Positions 1-7,585 of a stretch of 10,378 nucleotides of DNA are shown one piece after another. Both the position numbers and the translations under genes were made by a program. Each line of letters opens with the position of its first letter. The stretch's first letter is position 1. Origin of the DNA: Chryseobacterium gleum (GTDB taxonomy: Bacteria > Bacteroidota > Bacteroidia > Flavobacteriales_D > Crocinitomicaceae); NCBI GenBank assembly GCA_943326825.2, contig CALPUT020000056.1:1-10378 (forward strand). The letters are read 5' to 3'. Under the pieces are notes generated by a model, which was not told where the DNA came from, did not search any database, and saw nothing but the letters and a program-made list of their open reading frames with translations.

Positions 1-2320
1 CACCTTGTGAACCGTTTCCTGTTAAACCAAGTGGAGCGGAAGGAACATATAATAAAGCATCTTTCACTGGAAATAAATGCGCTTTTTTATCAAGAATTGT
101 TGTGTTAATATCTCTTAAAGGTGCATAGTTGTCTAATACATAAAAACCTCTACCAAACGTAGCTGCAATTAAATCACATTCTCTTTGTTGAATGTCTAAA
201 TCGTAAACAGCAATGGTTGGTAATCCAGCAATTTTAATCCATTTAACTCCGCCATCTTTTGAAAAATAAGCTCCAAATTCAGTTCCGATAAAAAGTAAAT
301 TTGGATCAACAAAATCTTGTCTTACGCAATAAACTGAACCTCTAACAGGAAGATTTCCAGCTATTGAAGTCCAAGTTTTTCCTTTATCACTTGTTTTGAA
401 AATATACGGTTTAAAGTCACCTGAACGATGGTTGTTGAATACAGCAAAAGCTACATTTTCATTGTGTAATGATGCACAAATCATATTGACTCTTGTATTC
501 TGCGGAACGCCAGTAAATGTTGTGTATTTTGTCCAATTTGAACCATCGTTTTCCGAAACTTGGATACATCCATCATCTGCTCCTGCATATAACAAACCTT
601 TCTTTTTTGGTGATTCATCTAAAGCGATAATGTTTCCGTAAATAGTCGTAGAAGCATTTTTCATTACTGATTCCATAGACCAAACTTGCCCCATGACTTT
701 CAGTTTATTACGATCTATTTGTTGCGTTAAATCTGGAGAAATTGTTTGCCAATCATCGCCTTTGTTTGTGCTTTTGAAAACTTTGTTCGCAGCAAAATAA
801 AGTGTTTTTGGATCATGAGGAGAGATTAAAAGCGGTGCATCCCAATTCCAACGGTAACCTGCTTCATCTTTACCTGGTAATGGTTGAATTGAAATTTTTT
901 CGCCAGTAATTGTATTGTAACGAACCAATCCACCATATTGAGATTCAGCATATGCAATCGTTGGATCTATAGGATCTATAGCAGATTCAAATCCATCACC
1001 ACCATTTGTAATATACCAGTCACTGTTTAAGATTCCTGCATTATTGATAGTTGCTGAAGGTCCACCCATTGAATTGTTGTCTTGCGTTCCTCCATAAATA
1101 TTGTAGAATGGAGCTTTGTTATCAGTTGCGACTTTGTAAAATTGAATGATTGGTAGATTGTCATAATATTTCCAATCTTTAGCGTGGTTAAACGTTTCGT
1201 ATAATCCACCATCACAACCGACTAACCAATGGTTTGAATCATTTGGATTGACCCAAATACAATGATTGTCAACGTGTTTTTTGTCTTCACCAGTAGCAAC
1301 AATTGTTTTCCCTCCATCAGTTGTATGTTGTAACCAAGTATCCATGATAAATACTTTGTCTTTATTTGTATTGTCGCAGATGATTTCTTGGTAATAATTT
1401 CCACTCGTTGAAAAACTAGACATTTTTGACCAAGATTCACCTTTGTTTGTTGATTTGAAAAACCCTCCTTTATCGTTTTTTCCCTCAATTATTGCATAGA
1501 CGTAATTTTCATCAGCTGGAGAAACTGATATTCCAATTCTTCCCATCTCACCTTTTGGTAAACCAGATGAAATTTCTCTCCACGTTTTACCACCATCGGT
1601 TGATTTATAAAAAGCTGATTCTGGTCCACCACCAATATATGTCCATTCATGTCGTCTTCTTTGGTGAGTTGCAGCATATAAAATATTCGGATTTTTAGGA
1701 TCAATTGCTATTTCAGAAACACCTGTTTCATCTGAAATAAATAACGTTCTTTCCCATGTTTTACCACCATCAGTTGTTTTGTAAATTCCTCTTTCACCAC
1801 CTTTACTCCAAACTGGACCATAAGCTGCAACCCAAACTGTATTTTCATCTGATGGATGAATAATAATATTTCCAATGTGTTCGCTTAATTTTAAACCCAT
1901 GTTTGAGAACGATTTTCCACCATCTAAAGATTTATATACACCATCACCATATGAAACGGCTCTTTGATTATTGTTTTCACCAGTTCCAACCCAAACAGTA
2001 TTCGGATTTGAAGGAGCTAATTCTACACAAGCAGTTGAGAAAGAACCGTAATTATCAAAAATTGTAGTAAAAGTTGTTCCATGATTTGTTGTTTTCCATA
2101 CTCCTCCAGATGCAGCTGCAATATACCAAGTGTTTTGATTACTTGGGTCAACAGCTATGTCTGCAATTCGGCCAGAAGTTAATGCTGGTCCAACTAATCT
2201 GAAATTTAAGCCACCTACAATTGATTCATCAACTTCTGCTTTTTTGGTTGATGAGTTCTGAGCATTTGTAGCCGAAATAGCAACTATAAGGATTGTTAAT
2301 AAGGAAAATACATTTTTCAT
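1..2320 (-). CDS. Secreted VPS10/sortilin-like Asp-box (BNR) repeat protein, C-terminus cut off by window edge
   Basis: An open minus-strand frame runs 773 codons from the ATG at 2318-2320 to the left edge with no stop, so the C-terminus is missing. It begins with a Sec signal peptide (MKNVFSLLTILIVAISATNA, then QN), so the product is exported. The body is a string of Asp boxes (S/T-x-D/N-x-G-x-x-W/F) at about residues 77-84, 131-138, 182-189 (TTDGGKTW), 240-247 (STDGGKTW), 290-297, 333-340 (Trp lost), 517-524, 589-596, 643-650 and 687-694. This is typical of the large Bacteroidota proteins annotated as sortilin/VPS10-domain, WD40/YVTN/BNR-like or 'glycosyl hydrolase'. Those proteins are usually near 1000 residues, so roughly a quarter is probably missing, including any type IX sorting domain. 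The fold is a beta-propeller. Substrate and enzymatic activity are unknown, and the 'glycosyl hydrolase' label should not be trusted. It is divergent from the PorE-like gene. Confidence 0.9.
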   Translation of the reverse strand, partial: MKNVFSLLTILIVAISATNAQNSSTKKAEVDESIVGGLNFRLVGPALTSGRIADIAVDPSNQNTWYIAAASGGVWKTTNHGTTFTTIFDNYGSFSTACVELAPSNPNTVWVGTGENNNQRAVSYGDGVYKSLDGGKSFSNMGLKLSEHIGNIIIHPSDENTVWVAAYGPVWSKGGERGIYKTTDGGKTWERTLFISDETGVSEIAIDPKNPNILYAATHQRRRHEWTYIGGGPESAFYKSTDGGKTWREISSGLPKGEMGRIGISVSPADENYVYAIIEGKNDKGGFFKSTNKGESWSKMSSFSTSGNYYQEIICDNTNKDKVFIMDTWLQHTTDGGKTIVATGEDKKHVDNHCIWVNPNDSNHWLVGCDGGLYETFNHAKDWKYYDNLPIIQFYKVATDNKAPFYNIYGGTQDNNSMGGPSATINNAGILNSDWYITNGGDGFESAIDPIDPTIAYAESQYGGLVRYNTITGEKISIQPLPGKDEAGYRWNWDAPLLISPHDPKTLYFAANKVFKSTNKGDDWQTISPDLTQQIDRNKLKVMGQVWSMESVMKNASTTIYGNIIALDESPKKKGLLYAGADDGCIQVSENDGSNWTKYTTFTGVPQNTRVNMICASLHNENVAFAVFNNHRSGDFKPYIFKTSDKGKTWTSIAGNLPVRGSVYCVRQDFVDPNLLFIGTEFGAYFSKDGGVKWIKIAGLPTIAVYDLDIQQRECDLIAATFGRGFYVLDNYAPLRDINTTILDKKAHLFPVKDALLYVPSAPLGLTGNGSQG

Positions 2321-2337
2321 GTTCAACGATTTTTACA

Positions 2338-2345
2338 CAAAATTA
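2338..2345 (-). promoter_or_regulatory. Candidate -7 box (TAATTTTG) for the Asp-box protein gene
   Basis: Read on the minus strand this is TAATTTTG, a full match to the Bacteroidota -7 consensus TAnnTTTG, 17 bases upstream of the ATG. It would give a very short leader of about ten bases. No TTG/TTTG -33 element lies at the usual spacing. Instead a 9-bp inverted repeat (2347-2372) sits immediately upstream. In such AT-rich DNA a chance match is quite possible. Confidence 0.3.
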
Positions 2346-2346
2346 C

Positions 2347-2372
2347 ATTAATATTTGGTTGATAATATTAAT
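2347..2372. repeat. Perfect 9-bp inverted repeat in the divergent intergenic region
   Basis: ATTAATATT (2347-2355) and AATATTAAT (2364-2372) are exact reverse complements separated by the 8 bases TGGTTGAT. The repeat abuts the candidate -7 box of the leftward gene, so it could be an operator or a weak hairpin. The arms contain only A and T, which lowers its significance. The rest of the 229-bp gap (2321-2549) shows no other clear structure, apart from a weak TAACTTTA (2465-2472) on the plus strand. Confidence 0.4.
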
Positions 2373-2549
2373 AGCTACAGTAATTTATATGTATTGATTT
2401 TTTTGGAAATTCAATAAAAGAAAATTTCATGCAATCAAACTAAAATAATGTTCGTTTAAAACTGTAACTTTATAAACTTTTAACCGATATAGCATATTGG
2501 GTATGATTTTTGTTTTTTATCTATTGAAAATTTAAAAAATTCATTTTTT

Positions 2550-4808
2550 ATGATTAAGCTTGATTTCTTATTTGTAGTATTGTCTTTAATGTCTTCATCT
2601 TTATTATTTTCACAAACTGAAGATGAAGCTTGTTTACCACCATCAAAAAAAATCATGAAAATCATTGATGCTGGAAAAACTGCACCGGATGCTATTACAG
2701 CCATTTCAAACTTTAATAAAGCAATTGAAGAAAATCCTGATAATGCTTCGCCATATTATGAATATGCAATGTATGCTTTTGAAAGTGGCTCGAAATACTA
2801 CGAGAAAAATCCTAATCCAACACAGGGAGATAAAAGTTTTCAGAAAGCGAAAGAAATGTTTATTGAAACATTAAATCATTGTAATGATTTTCATGCGAAT
2901 TGTTTTTATTATTTAGGAGTAATTAATTATACTCAAAAAAACATACCAGATGCTGTTAAGTGGTTTGGTGAATTTAAAAAATTTAAAAGTAGTAACAATG
3001 ATCGATATCCATTAGATTACGATAAAAAGTTAGCAGACATCAATGAAATTCTTCCTGATTTACAAAGTGAAATTGAGTTGAAAGCAAATCAAGTTCCTTT
3101 TGAGCCAAGAATGGTGAAAAATGTTAGCTCTAAAAATGATGAATATTTCCCCATGATTTCACCTGATAATGAGATTATGTTTTTTACTCGAAAAGATACT
3201 GTTGATAGAAAACAAACCGGAATGGCTATTGTTGTTCATGAAAATTTCACTTTTTCTCAACGACCAAATGTTGCAGAATATTTTGATAATGGAAAACCAT
3301 TGAAAGCTCCTTTTAATGATGGAACATTTACTAGTTATGGGGCTGCTACAATGTCTGTGGATAACAAGGAAATGATTATTTGTGCCTGTAAACAAACGCA
3401 GGTTAGTGGTCAAAATTATTTGAATTGTGATTTGTATAGAACAGAATACGAAAGAGTAGGTTCAGGATGGCAAGATTATACATGGACTAAACTTGAAAGT
3501 TTAGGAGACAAAATTAATACTGCGAATGGATGGGAAGGTCAACCAACTTTATCGCCAGATGGTAACACTTTGTATTATACTGTTATGCGTCCGACTTCAA
3601 AAGATAACGATATCATGATCGCAACAAAAGGCGCTGACGGTAAGTGGGGAAATGTGAAACCTTTTTTATACAATAGTAATGGAAAAGATAAAAGTCCATT
3701 CTTACATCAAGATAGTGAAACTTTGTATTTTGTATCAAATGATTCAGAAAAATTAAAAGGTGTTGGAGGATTGGATATTTATTATTGTCGATGGGATGCG
3801 AATACGAATAACTGGTCAAAACCTAAAAATATTGGTTATCCTATAAACTCTATTGATGATGAATTAGGAATTTTTGTTTCTACTGATGGAACGTTGGCAT
3901 ACTATTCTTCTCGTCAAGGCGGAAACTGGAATATTTATTCATTTGACTTGTATGAAGAAGCTCGACCAACTGGAGTGACTATCTTGAAAGGTGATTTAAA
4001 AGATGAAAATGGAGAACCTATTAAAGGGGCTGAAATTGAAGTAGCTTATGCTGGAACAGGCGAAGTGACTAAAGTGAAAGTGAATGGTAATGACGGACAC
4101 TTTGCCACTGTTGTAAAGAACACGACCAAACAAGATGTAATGGTTACTGTCAAAAAAGAAGGTTATGCTTTTGATTCAAAATTAATTACAAAAGAAGAAT
4201 TAGAAAAAACGATTCCTGTAAAAACTTCTGAACCTAAAGAAGTTGCTTTGACAAATCCAATAACTAATTCAAAAGATGATAAATCAACTAAAGGGCAAAA
4301 AGAAAATAAAGTAAAACCAAAAGAAGCTCCCCAAAAATCAGATAAAGAAAACAAACAAGCTAACGGAAATAGTAAACCTTTAAAATCTGAAGTAGTAGAA
4401 GTTGTTCGTCCGAAAGATGTATCAATTAGGAATAACGACTTATTAGTGAAAGAAATCAAAGTTGGAGCTGCTTATACGATCAACGATATCTTATTTGCTA
4501 CTAATTCATATGACTTGAATGATCGTTCAAAATTTATTTTAAAACAGTTTTCACGTTTCTTAATCGAAAATCCGAATGTAATAATAATGGTTCAGGGACA
4601 TACGGATGACCAAGGAGATGATCAACAAAATTTATTGTTATCAGAAGGTCGTTCAAATGCTGTTAAATTATATTTAATAGCTTGTGGAATTGATGGAGCT
4701 CGTTTAAAATCAAAAGGTTTTGGCGAAACCATGCCTAAAGTTGAAAATATATCTGATTATAATAGGGCTAAGAATAGACGTACAGATTTCTTGATCGAGA
4801 AGATATAA
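2550..4808 (+). CDS. PorE-like multidomain OmpA-family envelope protein (TPR, PD40 propeller, CRD, OmpA-C)
   Basis: A complete 752-residue protein. Residues 1-22 are a Sec signal peptide ending LLFSQ; Cys28 has no lipobox around it. Residues about 45-175 are helical and TPR-like. Five PD40-type blades follow at about 200-215 (FPMISPDNEIMFFTRK), 265-281, 330-347 (QPTLSPDGNTLYYT), 381-398 and 438-456. Residues 476-545 form a carboxypeptidase-regulatory-like fold (LKGDLKDENGEPIKGAEIEV). Residues 550-630 are a Lys/Glu/Ser-rich linker. An OmpA peptidoglycan-binding domain at about 640-752 keeps D686 (GHTDD) and R701 (LSEGR), spaced 15 apart as in peptidoglycan-binding OmpA proteins, and ends NRAKNRRTDF. 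This domain order is that reported for PorE of Porphyromonas gingivalis, a type IX secretion component linking the machine to peptidoglycan. By inference it works in the periplasm between outer membrane and wall. Flavobacteria carry many paralogues of this design, and there is no PorP/SprF partner here, so orthology with porE is not proven. Confidence 0.93.
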   Translation: MIKLDFLFVVLSLMSSSLLFSQTEDEACLPPSKKIMKIIDAGKTAPDAITAISNFNKAIEENPDNASPYYEYAMYAFESGSKYYEKNPNPTQGDKSFQKAKEMFIETLNHCNDFHANCFYYLGVINYTQKNIPDAVKWFGEFKKFKSSNNDRYPLDYDKKLADINEILPDLQSEIELKANQVPFEPRMVKNVSSKNDEYFPMISPDNEIMFFTRKDTVDRKQTGMAIVVHENFTFSQRPNVAEYFDNGKPLKAPFNDGTFTSYGAATMSVDNKEMIICACKQTQVSGQNYLNCDLYRTEYERVGSGWQDYTWTKLESLGDKINTANGWEGQPTLSPDGNTLYYTVMRPTSKDNDIMIATKGADGKWGNVKPFLYNSNGKDKSPFLHQDSETLYFVSNDSEKLKGVGGLDIYYCRWDANTNNWSKPKNIGYPINSIDDELGIFVSTDGTLAYYSSRQGGNWNIYSFDLYEEARPTGVTILKGDLKDENGEPIKGAEIEVAYAGTGEVTKVKVNGNDGHFATVVKNTTKQDVMVTVKKEGYAFDSKLITKEELEKTIPVKTSEPKEVALTNPITNSKDDKSTKGQKENKVKPKEAPQKSDKENKQANGNSKPLKSEVVEVVRPKDVSIRNNDLLVKEIKVGAAYTINDILFATNSYDLNDRSKFILKQFSRFLIENPNVIIMVQGHTDDQGDDQQNLLLSEGRSNAVKLYLIACGIDGARLKSKGFGETMPKVENISDYNRAKNRRTDFLIEKI

Positions 4809-4858
4809 TTAAATTAAGAAATTAGGCAGTAATAGTTTGAAGTTAAATCAATTGTGTT

Positions 4859-6106
4859 TTAGAAGATTTTTCTACTCTCAATTTCTGGTTGATTAGTTTC
4901 TATTTTAAATGAATAAGTTATAGAATTAAATTCTTTATGGGTGATTTTTCCATCTAATTGTTCTAAAAAACTATCTTTCAAATCTGTTCTATATGTTTCG
5001 TTTACAAATAAGATTTCATCTCTAGTTTCTATATGAATTAATACAATAGATTGATCCATTGAAACATTAACTAAAAGGATATCATCCGATTTTGATTTGA
5101 AGGTCTTGTAAAAAAAATCAGCTATACATTCATGAATAAATAATCCAAAAGGGACTGCTTGTTTGATGTGAAAATCATTTGAAACAATACAATTTACAGT
5201 TATATTTGGTCGGATATAATTCCCGTTTTCATTTAGAGTATAGCTTTCTACAATTTCTGTTAGGTATCGTCTTACCGGTATGAAAAATCCATTCATTTTA
5301 TATGATTGGTGATGATGCGCTAGGGCTATAGTGTGAATTGCATGCCATATTTCTTGTTGGATGAAATTAAAGTTTTCAGGGGTTGATTTTTCACTTTTTA
5401 ATTTGATTAAAGAACTTATAATACTAAGATTATTTTTTAATCGATGTTGAATTTCAGCTAATAGAATTTCTTTTTCTTTGTTTTTTTCTCGTTCTAACTG
5501 ATTTAACTTACTCTCTTCTGTAATTAATTCTTGAAGTAATTCGAGTTTTCTTAAATTAGATTTTATAATATAATAGATAAAATAAGATACTGCTAATAAA
5601 GATAAAATCAGATTTGATTTAAACATAATTACTACTTGTTCTTTTTTCAAAGTTTGATTTTCGAACAATTTATAATCAGTAAAAACATTTGTACATGCGA
5701 GAATAATAATGATAAAAGTTTGTAAAAAGACAATTTTTCGATCTTTTTGTGTCTTAAAGTCAAACAAATTAGCAATGCCAAGAAACAATGGGAAATAATA
5801 CAAATATGAACCAGAATTAATTCCAGCATATGAATCAAAATAAAATATTCCAAAAGAAATAATTGAGTATAAGTAGGAAATAGCAATTTTATATTGATTA
5901 ATATAATTAAACAAGATTGTAAAAAGAGAGAATACACAAAAGAAAATTAATAATATTCCTGAGAAAGGATCATTAACATAAAGATTCGTAATTCCTGAAA
6001 TGAAAAAAACAAGCGATGCAATTAATGTAAATACATTTAATAGTCTAATCTTAATTCTTTGATCATCTGACAATGAATCGTCAATTCCTATTTCTGAAAT
6101 TTTCAA
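4859..6106 (-). CDS. Six-TM HisKA_2-type histidine kinase homologue with degenerate ATPase domain
   Basis: 415 residues. About six hydrophobic segments (roughly 24-41, 49-66, 73-90, 101-115, 126-143 and 163-181) form a membrane sensor. A charged coiled coil (184-220) follows, then the HisKA_2 phospho-acceptor box AEIQHRLKNNLSIISSLIKL with His221, and the family's second helix IHTIALAHHHQSYK (257-270). The ATPase half is eroded. The N-box region VPFGLFIHECIADFFYKTF (318-336) keeps Glu326 but has Asp330 where Asn is expected. The D-box/G1 position reads IETRDEI instead of DxGxG, and no glycine-rich G2 box precedes EQLDGKI. ATP binding is therefore doubtful. The frame starts at TTG (6104-6106): no ATG lies between the upstream stop at 6131-6133 and residue 161. 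No response regulator is adjacent. It is convergent with the PorE-like gene, and the 50-bp gap between them holds no convincing terminator. Confidence 0.85.
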   Translation of the reverse strand: MKISEIGIDDSLSDDQRIKIRLLNVFTLIASLVFFISGITNLYVNDPFSGILLIFFCVFSLFTILFNYINQYKIAISYLYSIISFGIFYFDSYAGINSGSYLYYFPLFLGIANLFDFKTQKDRKIVFLQTFIIIILACTNVFTDYKLFENQTLKKEQVVIMFKSNLILSLLAVSYFIYYIIKSNLRKLELLQELITEESKLNQLEREKNKEKEILLAEIQHRLKNNLSIISSLIKLKSEKSTPENFNFIQQEIWHAIHTIALAHHHQSYKMNGFFIPVRRYLTEIVESYTLNENGNYIRPNITVNCIVSNDFHIKQAVPFGLFIHECIADFFYKTFKSKSDDILLVNVSMDQSIVLIHIETRDEILFVNETYRTDLKDSFLEQLDGKITHKEFNSITYSFKIETNQPEIESRKIF

Positions 6107-6135
6107 AAGTGTAAAATATGATAGTTTATTTCAAA

Positions 6136-6143
6136 CAAAGTTA
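6136..6143 (-). promoter_or_regulatory. Candidate -7 box (TAACTTTG) for the kinase-like gene
   Basis: The minus strand reads TAACTTTG, a full match to TAnnTTTG, about 30 bases upstream of the TTG start and within the 51-bp gap after the muramidase stop. That position would give a normal leader of about 20-25 bases and supports the TTG start. No TTG -33 element is seen at 17-23 bp, so the kinase-like gene may also be read through from the muramidase gene. Confidence 0.4.
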
Positions 6144-6157
6144 GTGAATTTCAATAT

Positions 6158-6910
6158 TTAAAAAGCTATTTTAGAGACATTAAAATCTACCAACTCATCA
6201 ATACCTGGTAAACTTCCATTTTCAGAATACTGCCAATGTAAAATTCTTTCATCGTCAATGCATTCAGGTTTTCTGGAATATGCAGCAATCCAAAATTTGT
6301 AATCTTTAAAATAATCTTTAAATTTTGTGTCAAAGAAATGATTAGATGTGTATATTATTGGACGCATTCCTGATTTTCTCTCTACTTCTTTTAACCAAAT
6401 TTCCATCTTATTTCGAAGGTCCTCATCAGAAATACCTTCCGTTTCAACATCTAGAACTGGTGGAAGATCAACTTCTCTTTTTTTCCAATGATTAAGAAAA
6501 TGCTCAGCTTGAGGTAAAGGTGCATCTTGTGGACTAAAAAAATGGTAAGCTCCATTTGGAATACCTTTATTATTCAACGTTTTTCTGTTTTCCTCCCATT
6601 TTGTATCAATATGAGAATTACCTTCTGTTGCCTTACAGTAGACAAATTGAATGATAGTGTCAAATTTTTCATCGTCAAGCAATACTTTCCAATCAATTTC
6701 ACCTTGATGATGTGAAATGTCAATTCCAAATGATTCGAATCCTTTAGGAATCTCATGAACAAAATCATTTTTATTGATTTTTTTAGATTTGCTAGGAATG
6801 AAAAACCATCCAATTCCTGAAATGACTAAAATTATCAATAGCCAAATTGCAATTTTTCCTATAGAAGATTTCTTCTTTGAATTTTTAGCTTTACGTTTTT
6901 GTTTGGCCAT
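6158..6910 (-). CDS. Membrane-anchored GH25 family muramidase (lysozyme)
   Basis: 250 residues. A strongly basic N-terminus (MAKQKRKAKNSKKKSS) is followed by one hydrophobic segment (about 18-37), giving a type II membrane anchor with the enzyme outside the inner membrane. Residues 58-250 are a glycoside hydrolase family 25 domain: GIDISHHQGEIDW (62-74, Asp64), CKATEG (92-97), GAYHFFSP (120-127), PPVLDVETEG (150-159, with Asp154 and Glu156 as the DxE catalytic pair), WIAAYS (207-212) and the C-terminal WQYS...VDFNVSK. Family members cleave the beta-1,4 bond between N-acetylmuramic acid and N-acetylglucosamine in peptidoglycan. All key acids are present, so the enzyme is probably active. A wall-remodelling role is inferred, since no phage or toxin genes are nearby. 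It lies downstream of rplS but behind that gene's terminator, so it needs its own promoter; I could not recognise one. Confidence 0.93.
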   Translation of the reverse strand: MAKQKRKAKNSKKKSSIGKIAIWLLIILVISGIGWFFIPSKSKKINKNDFVHEIPKGFESFGIDISHHQGEIDWKVLLDDEKFDTIIQFVYCKATEGNSHIDTKWEENRKTLNNKGIPNGAYHFFSPQDAPLPQAEHFLNHWKKREVDLPPVLDVETEGISDEDLRNKMEIWLKEVERKSGMRPIIYTSNHFFDTKFKDYFKDYKFWIAAYSRKPECIDDERILHWQYSENGSLPGIDELVDFNVSKIAF

Positions 6911-6948
6911 AATTTTTATTGCTCGTATACTAAATTCTGATGTAAACT

Positions 6949-6976
6949 AAAAAAGCTCCTCAATTTGAGAAGCTTT
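6949..6976 (-). terminator. Intrinsic terminator of rplS
   Basis: On the minus strand the arms AAAGCTTCTC and GAGGAGCTTT form a 10-bp stem with one G-U pair and a 5-base loop (6962-6966), followed directly by further T residues (six T-encoding positions, 6949-6954, counting the stem end). It begins 20 bases past the rplS stop. There is no T-run on the plus side, so it is one-directional. It separates rplS from the muramidase gene. Confidence 0.85.
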
Positions 6977-6995
6977 AAATGTATATAGTTGAGCA

Positions 6996-7376
6996 CTATT
7001 TTTTAGCAGCTTGAGCAGCCAAAGAAGCAGCACTTCTCTTTTCTCTAATACGAGCAGATTTACCTGTTCTTTCACGGAAGTAGAATATACGAGCACGACG
7101 AACAAATCCTCTTTTGTTAATTACGATGTCCTCAATGAAAGGAGAAGCAATTGGGAAGATACGCTCAACACCAATGTTTCCTGACATTTTACGAACTGTG
7201 AAAGTTTCAGTAACACCTGAACCACGACGTTGAATAACAACACCTTGGTATTGCTGAATACGCTCTTTGTTACCTTCTTTAATTTTATATGAAACAGTTA
7301 CAGTATAACCACTTTTGAAAAAAGGGAAGTTTTTTACTTCAACTAATTCGTTCTCAATTTGTTTTAAAATATCCAT
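6996..7376 (-). CDS. rplS: 50S ribosomal protein L19 (bL19)
   Basis: 126 residues, a normal to slightly long bL19. Recognisable family stretches are KEGNKERIQQYQGVVIQRRG (33-52), ETFTVRKMSGNIGVERIFPI (57-76), SPFIEDI and RGFVRRARIFYFRERTGKSA. The C-terminus is an Ala/Lys tail. bL19 sits at the 30S-50S interface near the 16S rRNA of the bridging region. Here it is a single-gene unit rather than part of an rpsP-rimM-trmD-rplS operon as in E. coli. It is divergent from the rimB-rimK genes and ends in a strong terminator. Confidence 0.98.
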   Translation of the reverse strand: MDILKQIENELVEVKNFPFFKSGYTVTVSYKIKEGNKERIQQYQGVVIQRRGSGVTETFTVRKMSGNIGVERIFPIASPFIEDIVINKRGFVRRARIFYFRERTGKSARIREKRSAASLAAQAAKK

Positions 7377-7413
7377 GACTCTTAATTTCTATATTTCCGC
7401 GTAATTCGGGGTG

Positions 7414-7442
7414 CAATATTACGAATAATTTCTCATTTTCAA
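7414..7442 (-). promoter_or_regulatory. Candidate rplS promoter (TTG-N18-TAATATTG)
   Basis: On the minus strand a TTG (7442-7440) lies 18 bases before TAATATTG (7421-7414), which matches TAnnTTTG in all but one fixed position. The spacing fits the Bacteroidota -33/-7 pattern. It would start the transcript near 7408, giving a leader of about 30 bases before the rplS ATG. The rest of the 209-bp gap (7377-7585) shows no clear hairpin, and I found no convincing promoter for the rightward genes. Confidence 0.35.
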
Positions 7443-7585
7443 TAAAAAAACAATAAAAAATGTGAAATTATTTTACTTTCCCCATAAATTTAAGGTTTAT
7501 TACTGTTTTAGATGTATTATTTGAAATTTTTATTTTAAATTCATATTTCATTTTAGTATGTTTAATGAAGATTTTGTCTTAGTAG

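Noticed and set aside
396..641. 81-codon plus-strand open frame
   Set aside because: It lies wholly opposite the Asp-box protein gene, whose frame is continuous and motif-rich. The translation shows no domain.
963..980. Tandem 9-bp repeat GGATCTATA x2
   Set aside because: It is in frame inside the coding region and simply encodes a repeated Asp-Pro-Ile; two copies are not a meaningful array.
1027..1704. Three minus-strand open frames within the left-edge gene
   Set aside because: They are in a different frame from the continuous coding frame (2320 down to 2) and show no recognisable protein features.
4809..4858. Possible bidirectional terminator in the convergent gap
   Set aside because: No stem of more than a few A/T pairs and no adequate T-run could be found.
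7557..7564. TATGTTTA as a -7 box for the rimB-rimK operon
   Set aside because: One fixed position mismatches, it has no TTG at the right distance, and it would give a transcript start almost at the ATG.
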